The notes beneath the pieces are model-generated. The model was not told where the DNA came from, made no database searches, and saw nothing but the letters and a program-made list of their open reading frames with translations. A stretch of 64,000 nt of DNA from Tautonia rosea (GTDB taxonomy: Bacteria; Planctomycetota; Planctomycetia; Isosphaerales; Isosphaeraceae), in the NCBI RefSeq assembly GCF_012958305.1, contig NZ_JABBYO010000007.1:1-64000 (forward strand), read 5' to 3'. Every line of letters begins with the position of its first letter. Position 1 is the first letter of the stretch. The position numbers were made by a program, and so were the translations under genes. Of the stretch, positions 30,538 to 38,663 are shown piece after piece.

Positions 30538-31577
30538 TGTGCGATCCTTTGAACATGCCTGGTACCGCTTCCAATGAAATAGGGTGGGTTTCTCCCGGGT
30601 GGCCCCGGTTGCTCGTCAACCGGGGTCGCGGAGCGACGAGCGGTTTCGGTGCGGCCCCCCGTCCCCTCGTGCGGCTGCGCCGCCCCGGTTGGCGAGCAAC
30701 CGGGGCCACTTACAACGCATCCTTCGAGGGTGGGAGCTGGACTGGCACGATTGCCGCGATCATCGTGAGCCTGTTCTTGCCGGGCGAGTGCCAATCAGGC
30801 GATGACTTCCCCGATGACCTGAGACAGTGGATCGCCACTGAGCCTCCCCAACTCGAATCCGAACGCTGGTGGGCGGCTGAAAATAACTTCGAGTATGAAT
30901 GGGTCGTCTCGCTCCGCGACGGCCAGCCTCGGGTCGATCGGCGCGACGTGAGGAGCGAGGAGATGGACCCGCTCCCCTTCGTCATCGAGCCGGGTTCCTC
31001 TCGCGAAGGGCTCGCGGGCCGGAGGTATGCGATCAGGGTGATCGACGGCTGGCTGGTCGGTTTCAACGGCGGGGAGTTCGGTGCAGGGCTCTGGTGGTTC
31101 TCGCCCGACGGGAGCCAGCGAGTGAAGCTCGGGGAAGCCTGGATCAACGGCTTCCTCCGGACCGAAACCGGCATCTGGGCCATCGAGGGTCTGGCCCACG
31201 GAGCCGATGACTCGGGTCAGCTTCTCCGGATGGTGCACGCCCCCGGCGGCCGTTGGCAGGCCGAACGATCCCTCGACCTGGGCCAAGCCCCCGAAGTCCT
31301 CGCAGAGGACGCCGACGGCCGGTTCATCGTCGCGACATCCGAGCGGCTGATCCGGGTCGATCCCGCCGCCAAGACCATCACAACCTTGATCGAAGAGGTT
31401 TTCTGGCAAGGACTTTACCCCAATTCCATGGTCGTCACCCCAGCCGGGACGATCTTCATCGGGATGCGGCATGGCGTGGCGAAGATCGAGCCGGGGAACG
31501 ACGGCCATGCCCGGCTCCATTGGCTCTTGCCGAATCAATCATTCGTGGACTTGAAGCCAGTGGAAGGGTTCAAGTAA
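30537..31577 (+). CDS. Secreted-type protein of unknown function whose 5' end lies in a repeat
   Basis: 346 residues if started at ATG 30537, which overlaps the stop of the ATPase gene (TAATG). Residues ~9-68 are a translation of a MITE-like repeat (30561-30740) and are rich in Arg, Gly and Pro. Native-looking sequence begins with a hydrophobic stretch (TIAAIIVSLFLPGECQSGD) that resembles a signal peptide with no start codon of its own close by. The rest (RVIDGWLVGFNGGEFGAGLWWFSPDG, EVLAEDADGRFIVATSERLIRVDP, VVTPAGTIFIGMRHGVAKIEPG) reads as beta-propeller blades. The true start may have been displaced by the repeat, so the gene may now be silent, coupled to the ATPase gene, or mis-addressed. 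Confidence 0.6.
   Translation: MCDPLNMPGTASNEIGWVSPGWPRLLVNRGRGATSGFGAAPRPLVRLRRPGWRATGATYNASFEGGSWTGTIAAIIVSLFLPGECQSGDDFPDDLRQWIATEPPQLESERWWAAENNFEYEWVVSLRDGQPRVDRRDVRSEEMDPLPFVIEPGSSREGLAGRRYAIRVIDGWLVGFNGGEFGAGLWWFSPDGSQRVKLGEAWINGFLRTETGIWAIEGLAHGADDSGQLLRMVHAPGGRWQAERSLDLGQAPEVLAEDADGRFIVATSERLIRVDPAAKTITTLIEEVFWQGLYPNSMVVTPAGTIFIGMRHGVAKIEPGNDGHARLHWLLPNQSFVDLKPVEGFK
30561..30740. repeat. MITE-like palindromic repeat, family 2, copy B
   Basis: 180 bp with imperfect terminal inverted repeats (GGTACCGCTTCCA against the complement of TCGAGGGTGGGAGC) and internal CCCCGGTTGCTCGTCAACCGGGG and CCCCGGTTGGCGAGCAACCGGGG-type hairpins separated by a GCGGCTGCGCCGC segment. Copy A lacks this middle segment; copy C at 54217-54342 has it. 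Confidence 0.75.
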
Positions 31578-31650
31578 GGAATCGTTGCCCCGACCCATTC
31601 CCAGTCTGGCCTTTCAGACCGCACAATCACCCTGGACGAATACCCTTCTC

Positions 31651-32712
31651 ATGCCCCGCTCCTCCTCCCTCTGGCAACTGTATCTGGCCCGGCTCCGCGA
31701 GTTCTACCGCCAGCCGGCGCGGATCTTCTGGGTCTACGGCTTCCCGATCGTCCTGGCCGTGGTGCTCGGCCTGGCGTTCAACTCGGGAGCGCCCGAGGTG
31801 GTCGTCGTCGACGTGGTCGATACTGGCGAGGCCCGGACGATCTTCGGCCTCGTCGCCTCGGCCGTCGATCCGGAAGACGGGCGGGTCGGCGTCGCCCTCA
31901 ATCTCGTCGGGCCGGAGGAGGCCGACCTGCGGCTCCAACGCGGCCAGACCCCCCTCGTCGTCGAGCCGACCGGACCGAACGCGGTGAGCTACCGCTACGA
32001 TCCCACCCGGCCCGAAGCGCTCGCTGCCCGGGCCGCGTTCGATGACGCCTATCAACGGGCCCTCGGTCGCGAAGACGTGGCCGAAACCACCAACGCCATC
32101 ATCGACGAACCCGGATCACGTTATATCGACTTCCTCATCCCCGGATTGATCGGCGTCAACGCCATGGGCGGCGGCCTCTGGGGAATCGGCTTCTTGCTCG
32201 TCAACTTCCGCATCGGCAAGCTGCTCAAGCGGTTCCAGGCCACGCCGATGCCCCGCCGCAATTTCCTCCTGGCGATCCTCGGCGCCCGGATCACCTTCCT
32301 CATCCCGGATCTGGCCATCCTCCTGACGCTCGGCGTCGTCGGCTTCGGCATGCCGATCCGGGGGAATCTTGGCCTGGTGATCTTGATGGACGTGGTCGGC
32401 GCGCTCGCGTTCGCCGGAATCGGCCTTCTGGTCGCCAGCCGGGCGCAAACCACCGAAACCGTCAGCGGCCTGATGAACCTCGTGATGATCCCGATGTGGC
32501 TCTTCTCGGGGGTCTTCTTCTCCTACGAACGCTTCCCCGAGGCCATGCTCCCGTTCATCAAGGCCCTGCCGCTCACGCAACTGGTCGACGGCCTACGGCG
32601 CGTGATCCTCGAAGGGGCGGGCCTGGTGGACGTCGGCTCGAACCTCCTTGTCCTCGCTACCTGGGCGGTTGTCACCTTCGTCATCGCCCTGCGGATCTTC
32701 CGCTGGAACTGA
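31651..32712 (+). CDS. ABC-2 type exporter permease
   Basis: 353 residues from ATG 31651. A first membrane segment (IFWVYGFPIVLAVVLGLAF) is followed by an extracytoplasmic loop (~110 residues, GEARTIFGLVASAVDPEDG) and five C-terminal segments; the family motif LIPGLIGVNAMGGGLWGIGF and the LMNLVMIPMWLFSGVFFSYERFP loop identify the ABC-2 permease family. Partner of the ATPase at 29512, with an unrelated gene between them. The last 120 bp overlap the 3' end of the convergent gene 32593-33495. Confidence 0.9.
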   Translation: MPRSSSLWQLYLARLREFYRQPARIFWVYGFPIVLAVVLGLAFNSGAPEVVVVDVVDTGEARTIFGLVASAVDPEDGRVGVALNLVGPEEADLRLQRGQTPLVVEPTGPNAVSYRYDPTRPEALAARAAFDDAYQRALGREDVAETTNAIIDEPGSRYIDFLIPGLIGVNAMGGGLWGIGFLLVNFRIGKLLKRFQATPMPRRNFLLAILGARITFLIPDLAILLTLGVVGFGMPIRGNLGLVILMDVVGALAFAGIGLLVASRAQTTETVSGLMNLVMIPMWLFSGVFFSYERFPEAMLPFIKALPLTQLVDGLRRVILEGAGLVDVGSNLLVLATWAVVTFVIALRIFRWN

Positions 32713-33495
32713 ATCGGGCGCCGGTTCCGGTTTCGGATCGGGCGCCGGTTCCGATTCGAATCGAATGACCGGGTGAAGGAAGACTTCCAGGAAATCCCCC
32801 CAAAAACCCGCAGGACCGGGAGCATCGGGCATCGGGGGAACGTCTTCCTCATCTACGAGCTGCACGAAGAACGACGCCTTGGCCAGCAGCTCCACGTCGA
32901 GGAACCGCGACGACGATTGCGGCGGCAACACCTCCAGCGCCTCCCTGCGGTGCAGGCGACACGGCGAGTGCACGTCTCGCAACGGGATCGCAAACAGAAA
33001 CGCCCACGGTCGGCAGGCCAACCACCGCACCACCCGACCCAGAAACGATCGCCGACGCCGGCCAAGCACATGATCGGCGTGGTCGATCGCCTTGAGCAAC
33101 GGGTTCAAATGAGCCTCGGTCCACGGCTCCATCGCCGTGGTCACCAGCACAAGCGGCAGATCCGCCCCCTGCAGCGCCCGTTTCAGCCGGACGGCCCGCG
33201 ACTCGTACTTGTACGGCTCGACGATGATCCGCAACGGCCGCCCCCGGCCGCTGAGCAACTGGCGCAACCGCTCCGCGACCGCCTCGGCCTTCGCCTCGTC
33301 CTCGGTCAGCACGATGGCCCAGATCCCGGCCGTCTTCGGCACCGGGGCCCGCACGGCATGCGCGTCGAGCGGGTGCAGCGGTTCCTCCAGGCTCGTGCCC
33401 GAGGCGGCAAGCACGTCGGCTTCGGCCAGGTTCGGCGAGGGTTCGGGCGTCGGGGGAGGCGCGGCCAAGGGGTCAGGCTCCCGCGCTGGAGGCAC
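32593..33495 (-). CDS. GT2-fold protein, probably inactive or atypical glycosyltransferase
   Basis: 300 residues, likely GTG start at 33493-33495, overlapping the end of the transaminase gene by 23 bp. The core resembles a family-2 glycosyltransferase: PLRIIVEPYKYESRAVRLKRALQGADLPLVLVTTAMEPW, where active enzymes usually have a DxD after the hydrophobic strand, then PLRDVHSPCRLHRREALEVLP and FLDVELLAKA. The TTAMEP in place of DxD suggests loss of nucleotide-sugar catalysis. The C-terminus is a proline/acidic tail including two near-repeats PAPDPKPEPAPDS and runs 120 bp into the opposite-strand permease gene, suggesting the original stop was lost. Confidence 0.65.
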   Translation of the reverse strand: MPPAREPDPLAAPPPTPEPSPNLAEADVLAASGTSLEEPLHPLDAHAVRAPVPKTAGIWAIVLTEDEAKAEAVAERLRQLLSGRGRPLRIIVEPYKYESRAVRLKRALQGADLPLVLVTTAMEPWTEAHLNPLLKAIDHADHVLGRRRRSFLGRVVRWLACRPWAFLFAIPLRDVHSPCRLHRREALEVLPPQSSSRFLDVELLAKASFFVQLVDEEDVPPMPDAPGPAGFWGDFLEVFLHPVIRFESEPAPDPKPEPAPDSVPAEDPQGDDEGDNRPGSEDKEVRADVHQARPFEDHAP

Positions 33496-34393
33496 CGACC
33501 GGCGACCCGGTCGCGATCGGTTCCAGGCCGTCCCGGAAGCGCCGGACCGCCTCGGCGAAGCCGGTCACAAGGCGTTGAGCAATCGGCCCCGGCGTGCCGT
33601 CGCCGATCGTTGCGTCGTCGATCCGGGTCACGGGAACGATCTCCAGGGTCGTGCCGCTGAGCATCACCTCGTCGGCCCGGGTCAGGTCGTCGAAGCGAAT
33701 CGTCGCCTCGGCAAATGGAATGCCGAGCGACTCGGCCAGCTTCAGGATGAACCCCCGGCTCGTCCCCGGCAAGATCCCTGGCCCTTCCGGCGTCCCTTCC
33801 AGCCGACCGTCCCGCACCCAGAGCAACGACGAATGCGTCGCCTCCGTCACGATCCCGTCCCGATCCACCAGCACCGCCTCGATGCAACCCCCCTGGTGCG
33901 CCGCCTCGTTGGCCAGTACGTTGCCGAGCAGGTTGACCGACTTCACGTCGCAGCGCTTCCACCGCAGGTCGGGATAACTGACCACGGGGACGCCCGTTTG
34001 CCGACGCTCGGCGGTGCTCGAGTCGTCATACGGCCCGACGATGATCAGCTCCGTCGGCGGGGTCCCCGGCTCCGGGAATCGATGACGACGCGGGGCAACC
34101 CCCCGGCTGATCTGAATGTATACCGTCCCTTCCTCGATCCCGCTCGCGGCAATGGTCCGATGAATCCGTCCGGTCAACGCCTCGAAATCGACCCCTTCGA
34201 TCCTCATCTCGTTCAGGCTGCGCGTCAGGCGGGCGACGTGCTCGGCCTCCAGCCACATCCGGCCGCTGTACAGCCGCATCACTTCATAAATGGCGTCGCC
34301 GAACAGGAAACCGCGGTCCCAGACCGGGATCTTGGCCTCGGAGGCAGGCATCTGCTCACCGTTGAGGCAGGCCAGAGGCTCAATGGACGACAT
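33473..34393 (-). CDS. Class IV aminotransferase, D-amino-acid transaminase-like
   Basis: 306 residues from the ATG at 34391-34393 (another ATG lies eight codons upstream). Fold type IV PLP enzyme: IPVWDRGFLFGDAIYEVMR near the N-terminus, PLP-binding Lys151 in DVKSVNLLGNVLANEAA, Glu184 in VTEATHSSLLWVRDG, and ILPGTSRGFILKLAE. The KSxNLLGNVLA and VTEASxSN-type motifs favour D-amino-acid transaminase (pyruvate to D-alanine, for peptidoglycan) over branched-chain transaminase or ADC lyase. The terminal ~40 residues are less conserved. It is probably co-transcribed with the overlapping GT2-like gene downstream. Confidence 0.85.
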   Translation of the reverse strand: MSSIEPLACLNGEQMPASEAKIPVWDRGFLFGDAIYEVMRLYSGRMWLEAEHVARLTRSLNEMRIEGVDFEALTGRIHRTIAASGIEEGTVYIQISRGVAPRRHRFPEPGTPPTELIIVGPYDDSSTAERRQTGVPVVSYPDLRWKRCDVKSVNLLGNVLANEAAHQGGCIEAVLVDRDGIVTEATHSSLLWVRDGRLEGTPEGPGILPGTSRGFILKLAESLGIPFAEATIRFDDLTRADEVMLSGTTLEIVPVTRIDDATIGDGTPGPIAQRLVTGFAEAVRRFRDGLEPIATGSPVGASSAGA

Positions 34394-34527
34394 GGTCGGA
34401 CTCTCGTTGGCAGGCATCAGAGCGAATTCGATTGCGACCACGATACCCCGGCGCAGGGGGCCGAGACAAGCAAGACCGCTGAGCCGAATCATGCGGCCCT
34501 CGCGATCACCAGCCGACGTCGTTCTTC

Positions 34528-35505
34528 CTACGAGGCTTCGACCGGAGGGGGATGCCCTTCCATCGTGTCTTGCCAGGCTCGTTTCAGCGACCGAAGGGCC
34601 CGAGCTTCGATCTTCCGAACCCGGTCCCGCGACAGGCCAAGAGCCTCGCTGATCTGCGTCAAGGTACGAGGGGGCTGATGGTCCAGGCCGAAGTGCAGGG
34701 TCAGGATCTTGCACTCGATCGGATCAAGGGTTTTCAGCGTCTGGCCGAGCTTCTGCCGCGATTCCTGCTGGTCGAGCCTGGTCTCGGGATGATCAACATG
34801 GGCGGCGGCCTCGGCGAACGGGTTTTCCTCCTCCGACGGTGAGCCGATCTGGCACCGATGCACGCGAAGAGCCTGCTCCACCATCTGCCTTTGGGCGCGT
34901 TTGAGGCCAAGGCTCGCGGCGATTTGATCGTGGCTCGGAGGAATGCCGAGCTGCTGGAGCAACGCGCGCTCCGTCCGATTCCACTTGGTGAGCAGGTTGA
35001 TCAAATAGATCGGCAGTCGGATCGGTGCCGTGGTGGTTTTTAGGGCCCGAAGAATCGATTCCTTGATCCAGTAACTGGCATACGTGCTGAACCGGACCCC
35101 AAACCCGGGATCAAATTCCCGGGCGGCCCGCAAGAGCCCGAGGTTCCCTTCCCCCACCAGGTCGTCCATCGACAATCCTCGTCCGAGGAAGTCCCTGGCG
35201 ATGGTCATGACCAGCCGCACGTTGGCCAGCACAAGCCGTTCCCGGGCCTCCAGATCCCCCCGCAGGCTCGCCTCGCCCATCGCCCGTTCTTCCGCCGCGG
35301 TGAGAAGCGCATACGGCCGAATCTGGTCCGAGTACACGTCGATCGGACGATCCGGAAACCTACGATCCTGGCAAACTCGAACGCTCCTGCGCGGTTGAGT
35401 CGTCCTCGGACTCCCTCGGGCGCGAGGGGGTTCCCGTCCGCGCAAGGTCGCCCGGCTCGGTGGGGTCCGGTCCGATTGCTGAGAAGTCAGGGTCGTGTAC
35501 GACAT
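34528..35505 (-). CDS. Sigma-70 family RNA polymerase sigma factor
   Basis: 325 residues; a strong aaggaga lies five bases before the ATG at 35503-35505. After a ~55-residue basic, disordered N-terminus come region 1.2 (DVYSDQIRPYALLTAAEERAMG), region 2 (ANVRLVMTIARDFLGRGLSMDDLVGEGNLGLLRAAREFD, FSTYASYWIKESI), region 3 and region 4 (LDPIECKILTLHFGLD, TLTQISEALGLSRDRVRKIEARAL). Region 1.1 is absent, so this is an alternative (group 2-like) sigma factor rather than the housekeeping one. Its regulon is unknown. A terminator at 35674-35714 separates it from the upstream redoxin gene. Confidence 0.92.
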   Translation of the reverse strand: MSYTTLTSQQSDRTPPSRATLRGREPPRARGSPRTTQPRRSVRVCQDRRFPDRPIDVYSDQIRPYALLTAAEERAMGEASLRGDLEARERLVLANVRLVMTIARDFLGRGLSMDDLVGEGNLGLLRAAREFDPGFGVRFSTYASYWIKESILRALKTTTAPIRLPIYLINLLTKWNRTERALLQQLGIPPSHDQIAASLGLKRAQRQMVEQALRVHRCQIGSPSEEENPFAEAAAHVDHPETRLDQQESRQKLGQTLKTLDPIECKILTLHFGLDHQPPRTLTQISEALGLSRDRVRKIEARALRSLKRAWQDTMEGHPPPVEAS

Positions 35506-35673
35506 GGGGGTTCTCCTTCGAACAGGGCGGCCGATCGGCCGCATCCCCTCGTCCCGTTTCGTCAAGATTCCCTGGTGTCCCCGGCCTTCGGAGACTGCGA
35601 GGGCTCCGTTGCGATCCTCGATGAACGGAGAAGGACACTCCTTGGGTGTCTGGTTCCAACAAGGTCGAAACGC

Positions 35674-35714
35674 AAAAACCCCGATGACGGAGGATAACAC
35701 CTCAGTCACCGGGG
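35674..35714 (-). terminator. Rho-independent terminator or leader attenuator
   Basis: On the minus strand a 15-bp stem with two mismatches (35700-35714 with 35679-35693), a 6-base loop and then TTTTT (35674-35678). It lies 160 bp after the stop of the redoxin gene and ~170 bp before the sigma factor ATG, so it ends the former, or attenuates the latter if transcription starts upstream of it. Confidence 0.7.
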
Positions 35715-35829
35715 CCATCGCGACCAACCGATTCAACCACTCGCCGACATGGCGAATGTTCGATTAAGCCTATTTTCTCAACAGGACTTCCTGTCGTCAA
35801 CAAAATTAGGCAAATTCTTCCAGCCGCCG

Positions 35830-35861
35830 GGGTCGTTCCCTGCCAAGAGGGACGACCCCAG
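35830..35861. terminator. Hairpin just after the redoxin gene
   Basis: GGGGTCGTTCCCT pairs with AGGGACGACCCC with one bulged base and a 6-base loop, ending 13 bp beyond the stop codon at 35874. No T-run, so its role in termination is uncertain. Confidence 0.5.
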
Positions 35862-35873
35862 GACATGCGAGGC

Positions 35874-37844
35874 TTACTCCTTCTTTGCCAGGGCTTCGTC
35901 GAGCTGACCCTCGGCTTCGGTGGCGGAGCGGACCTCGCGGTCGACGACCTTGCCGGAGGGGTCGACCAGAATCATCGTCGGCAGCGAGATGATGCCGAAC
36001 TCGTCGGCCAGGCGGCTTTCCATGCCCCCTTCCTCGACGATGGTCGCCCAGGGACCTTGCTCGGCGAACGACCGGGCGGAGCTAGGGTCGCCATCCAGGC
36101 TCACGGCGACGATGGCCAGCGCGTCCTTGCGACGCTCGGCCAGGCGGGCCAGTTCGGGAAGCTCACGCTGGGTCGGGGGAGAGGTCCCCGCCCCGAAGAC
36201 AATCAATACGTGCTTGCCCTTCATGCTCGCCACGTCGATCGTCTGGCCGTCGAGTCCCGGACCGGACAGAGCGATTGGCTTGCCCACCAGATCGAGCCGA
36301 TTCAAGGCACCGGCTCCCTTGCGGCCCGAAGGGGTGTCGGGAAACTCCTTCGCAAGCCGTTCGTAGACCGTTCGGGCCTCATCCTCGGCGCCGTTGAACT
36401 CCTTGATGCTGGCGAGCTGGAAGAGCGCCTCGGGCACCTCATCCGACTTCGGATAGTCCTTGAGGAACCCTTCGAGCCCGTCGATCCAGGCCTTCTGGGC
36501 TTCCACAAGCTTTTCGGGCTCCTTCGAGGCCTGCAGGCTGTACTCGGCCGGGATCAGGCGGAAGGCCGCGTACGATCCGAGGGCCCCGCCCCCCTTGACG
36601 AAGTCGTCGAGCACCCGCTTCGTCGCCGGGCCGATCTGCGGGTCACCCGTCTGATAGGCGGCGGCAAGGCTGTTGATCGCTTCCTTCTCGTATTCAATCC
36701 GGTCGGCGTCCGAGGCCGCGGCGATCACGTCGCGAAGCTTCCGGACCCGCTCGTAATGATAGGTGGCGATCTCCTTCGCGTTCCCCTTGGCGAAGACCTC
36801 GACGGCCCCCGCGTCGTAGTCGGCCAGGGCTCGCAACGCCTGTTCCAGCTCCGGGCTCACCTGCGAGGCAACCGCGCTCCCGGCTCCGCCTCCTTCTCGG
36901 TAGAGCCAGGCCCGGATCCCCTCGTAGGCGACGATCATCTCGGCCTGCGACGGATCGGGGTTAAAGGCTCGGGGCAGGCCGACGAACTTCCAGACCTCGC
37001 CGATCTTGACCAGCTCGGGAACCTGCAAGTACGCCACCTTCCCCAGGTCGGTCATGCCGTCGGGCGACCCGGCGAAGATCACCGAGTTCTCAAACAGCAA
37101 GAGGTCATCCTTCAGGGCCGCCGAGGCATCGGCGGGGATCAGATGGGGCATGTCGGCGTCGAACCGAAGCCAGGCGGTCGACTTCGTCCACCCCCAGCCG
37201 CCCAGCGCCTTCGACAGCGCCTCGATGGACGCCGGGCGTTCGCCGGTCTCCTTGCGAACTTGCTCAACCAGGCCCCGGGGCAGGCCGAGGTTCGCCAACT
37301 CGTCGGCCGAGGCCATCACGCTGTTCAAGAGCGGCTGATCGCCAGCGACGAGGGCATCGACCAGCACCTTGCTGGCTTCCTGGGCCGACAGCCGCCGCCA
37401 GGACGCGATCTTTCCGTTCTCGACCGCGGCGATCCGGGTGCCGGCGGTGTTCAGCCATCGCGACTCGTCGATCTTGCGATCGTCGTTGTAGTCGATGTCG
37501 CGATACACCTCGAATCCATCTCGGTAATAGCACCACTGATCAATGTTGCGGTCGCCGCTGACATCGACGAATCGGCGAAGGGTGCGGCCCTGGGCGTCTC
37601 GAATGACGACCGTGACCCCCTTGACCCCTCCTCCCACTCGGGAGGCCGACAAAACCTCGGCGGTGCACGAGGCGATCTCGGCCGAAGCGGTGGGCGTGTC
37701 GTATTCGACCCCGCGCTGAACCGGCCGGTTCTCCTTCAAGATGCTGGCCACGTCGAGCTGCTGCGCCATCGAGGCTCGGCCGGTCGACAGGCCAAGCAGC
37801 ACGGCGGCAGCAATTGCCGCAGACCGGAAGCGGGCGGCACGCAT
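35874..37844 (-). CDS. Secreted protein with C-terminal TlpA-like redoxin lacking the CxxC
   Basis: 656 residues from the ATG at 37842-37844, preceded by aaggagg. A signal peptide (AAIAAAVLLGLSTGRASMAQ) precedes a ~250-residue N-terminal region with an EF-hand-like or dockerin-like stretch (DVSGDRNIDQW, DIDYNDDRKIDESRW). Next comes a helical TPR-like part (EALFQLASIKEFNGAEDEARTVYERLAKEFPDTPSGRKG), then a thioredoxin fold at ~510-656: VGKPIALSGPGLDGQTIDVASMKGKHVLIVFGAGTSPPTQRELPEL. In TlpA/ResA proteins this last segment reads FWATWCGPCRAE; here TSPPT replaces WCGPC, so dithiol chemistry is lost. Long planctomycete redoxin proteins of this layout are common; this one may act as a binding module. 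Confidence 0.85.
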   Translation of the reverse strand: MRAARFRSAAIAAAVLLGLSTGRASMAQQLDVASILKENRPVQRGVEYDTPTASAEIASCTAEVLSASRVGGGVKGVTVVIRDAQGRTLRRFVDVSGDRNIDQWCYYRDGFEVYRDIDYNDDRKIDESRWLNTAGTRIAAVENGKIASWRRLSAQEASKVLVDALVAGDQPLLNSVMASADELANLGLPRGLVEQVRKETGERPASIEALSKALGGWGWTKSTAWLRFDADMPHLIPADASAALKDDLLLFENSVIFAGSPDGMTDLGKVAYLQVPELVKIGEVWKFVGLPRAFNPDPSQAEMIVAYEGIRAWLYREGGGAGSAVASQVSPELEQALRALADYDAGAVEVFAKGNAKEIATYHYERVRKLRDVIAAASDADRIEYEKEAINSLAAAYQTGDPQIGPATKRVLDDFVKGGGALGSYAAFRLIPAEYSLQASKEPEKLVEAQKAWIDGLEGFLKDYPKSDEVPEALFQLASIKEFNGAEDEARTVYERLAKEFPDTPSGRKGAGALNRLDLVGKPIALSGPGLDGQTIDVASMKGKHVLIVFGAGTSPPTQRELPELARLAERRKDALAIVAVSLDGDPSSARSFAEQGPWATIVEEGGMESRLADEFGIISLPTMILVDPSGKVVDREVRSATEAEGQLDEALAKKE

Positions 37845-38663
37845 CGGCTCCTCCTTCACCCTATTTGTGATTCCCGAGCGGTGATCCGAACCGCACGATG
37901 TTCAAACGCAGTGCGATGCCGGTTGGCACCGGCCGGAATTCCCAATCGAGCAAGCAAATGGGGTCCCGAAATCCGTCCTCACCTCACACGATCGTTTTGC
38001 CTCGCGTCATGAACGAAACGAAAACCGCGAGGGAGGACCACCGGCATCGCGTCTTCAGCAATGCTTCGGCACGCAACGGAGTCAGGGTCAAGCCTCCCGG
38101 ATCGGGTCATGATCCGGCCGTCCGGGTCGTGCGGAATACGCCTGTTCCTCCGGTGTTTCGCCGGAGTAGGTCTTGATCTGCTTCAAGCGCCGTTTCATGA
38201 CTTAGACGCAATCTCCGTTCCGGGGTCGATTGCTACCGGCCGCCCATCGCCCGAAGCCGGTCGCGGTTCCCGATCGAACGTCAAGAACCGCTTGCGCTTG
38301 AGACGCAACCCAGCCCGAGGAATCGCCTCGGCAGGCCGTTCCCGAACCTCCCCTCCGGCCTCATGCCGCGTTGGAAAAAAGTTCCAAATGACCGAGGGAA
38401 CGACTCATCCCGAACGCCCTGGCAAGACGGCTTGGTTCGGTCGTGCGGATCGGATCGATTGTGGGTGGGTGATTCCTGCCATTCTGAGCCGGTTCGGAAT
38501 CAAGCCCCAGGGGGGGACCCTCCGATATGAGGGGGGATGGTTGACCGGGCATCGTTGATCGGCCCGCGTATCGGATCGCTCAATCGATTCGAATCTCGGA
38601 TCGAGATCCGAACGCTCCTTGCCGGTCCGCCGGCCCAGACCAAGGATCAGGAGAGTGGCGGCG
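37845..38663. other. Long divergent intergenic region
   Basis: About 820 bp with no convincing gene. The only structure I noted is a small palindrome, TTGGAA (38371-38376) facing TTCCAA (38382-38387). Promoters for the redoxin gene (minus) and the ATPase gene (plus) must lie here. Confidence 0.45.

Noticed and set aside
35865-38012. 715-codon plus-strand ORF opposite the redoxin gene
   Set aside because: Antisense shadow in high-GC DNA; the minus strand has signal peptide, Shine-Dalgarno and a recognisable fold.
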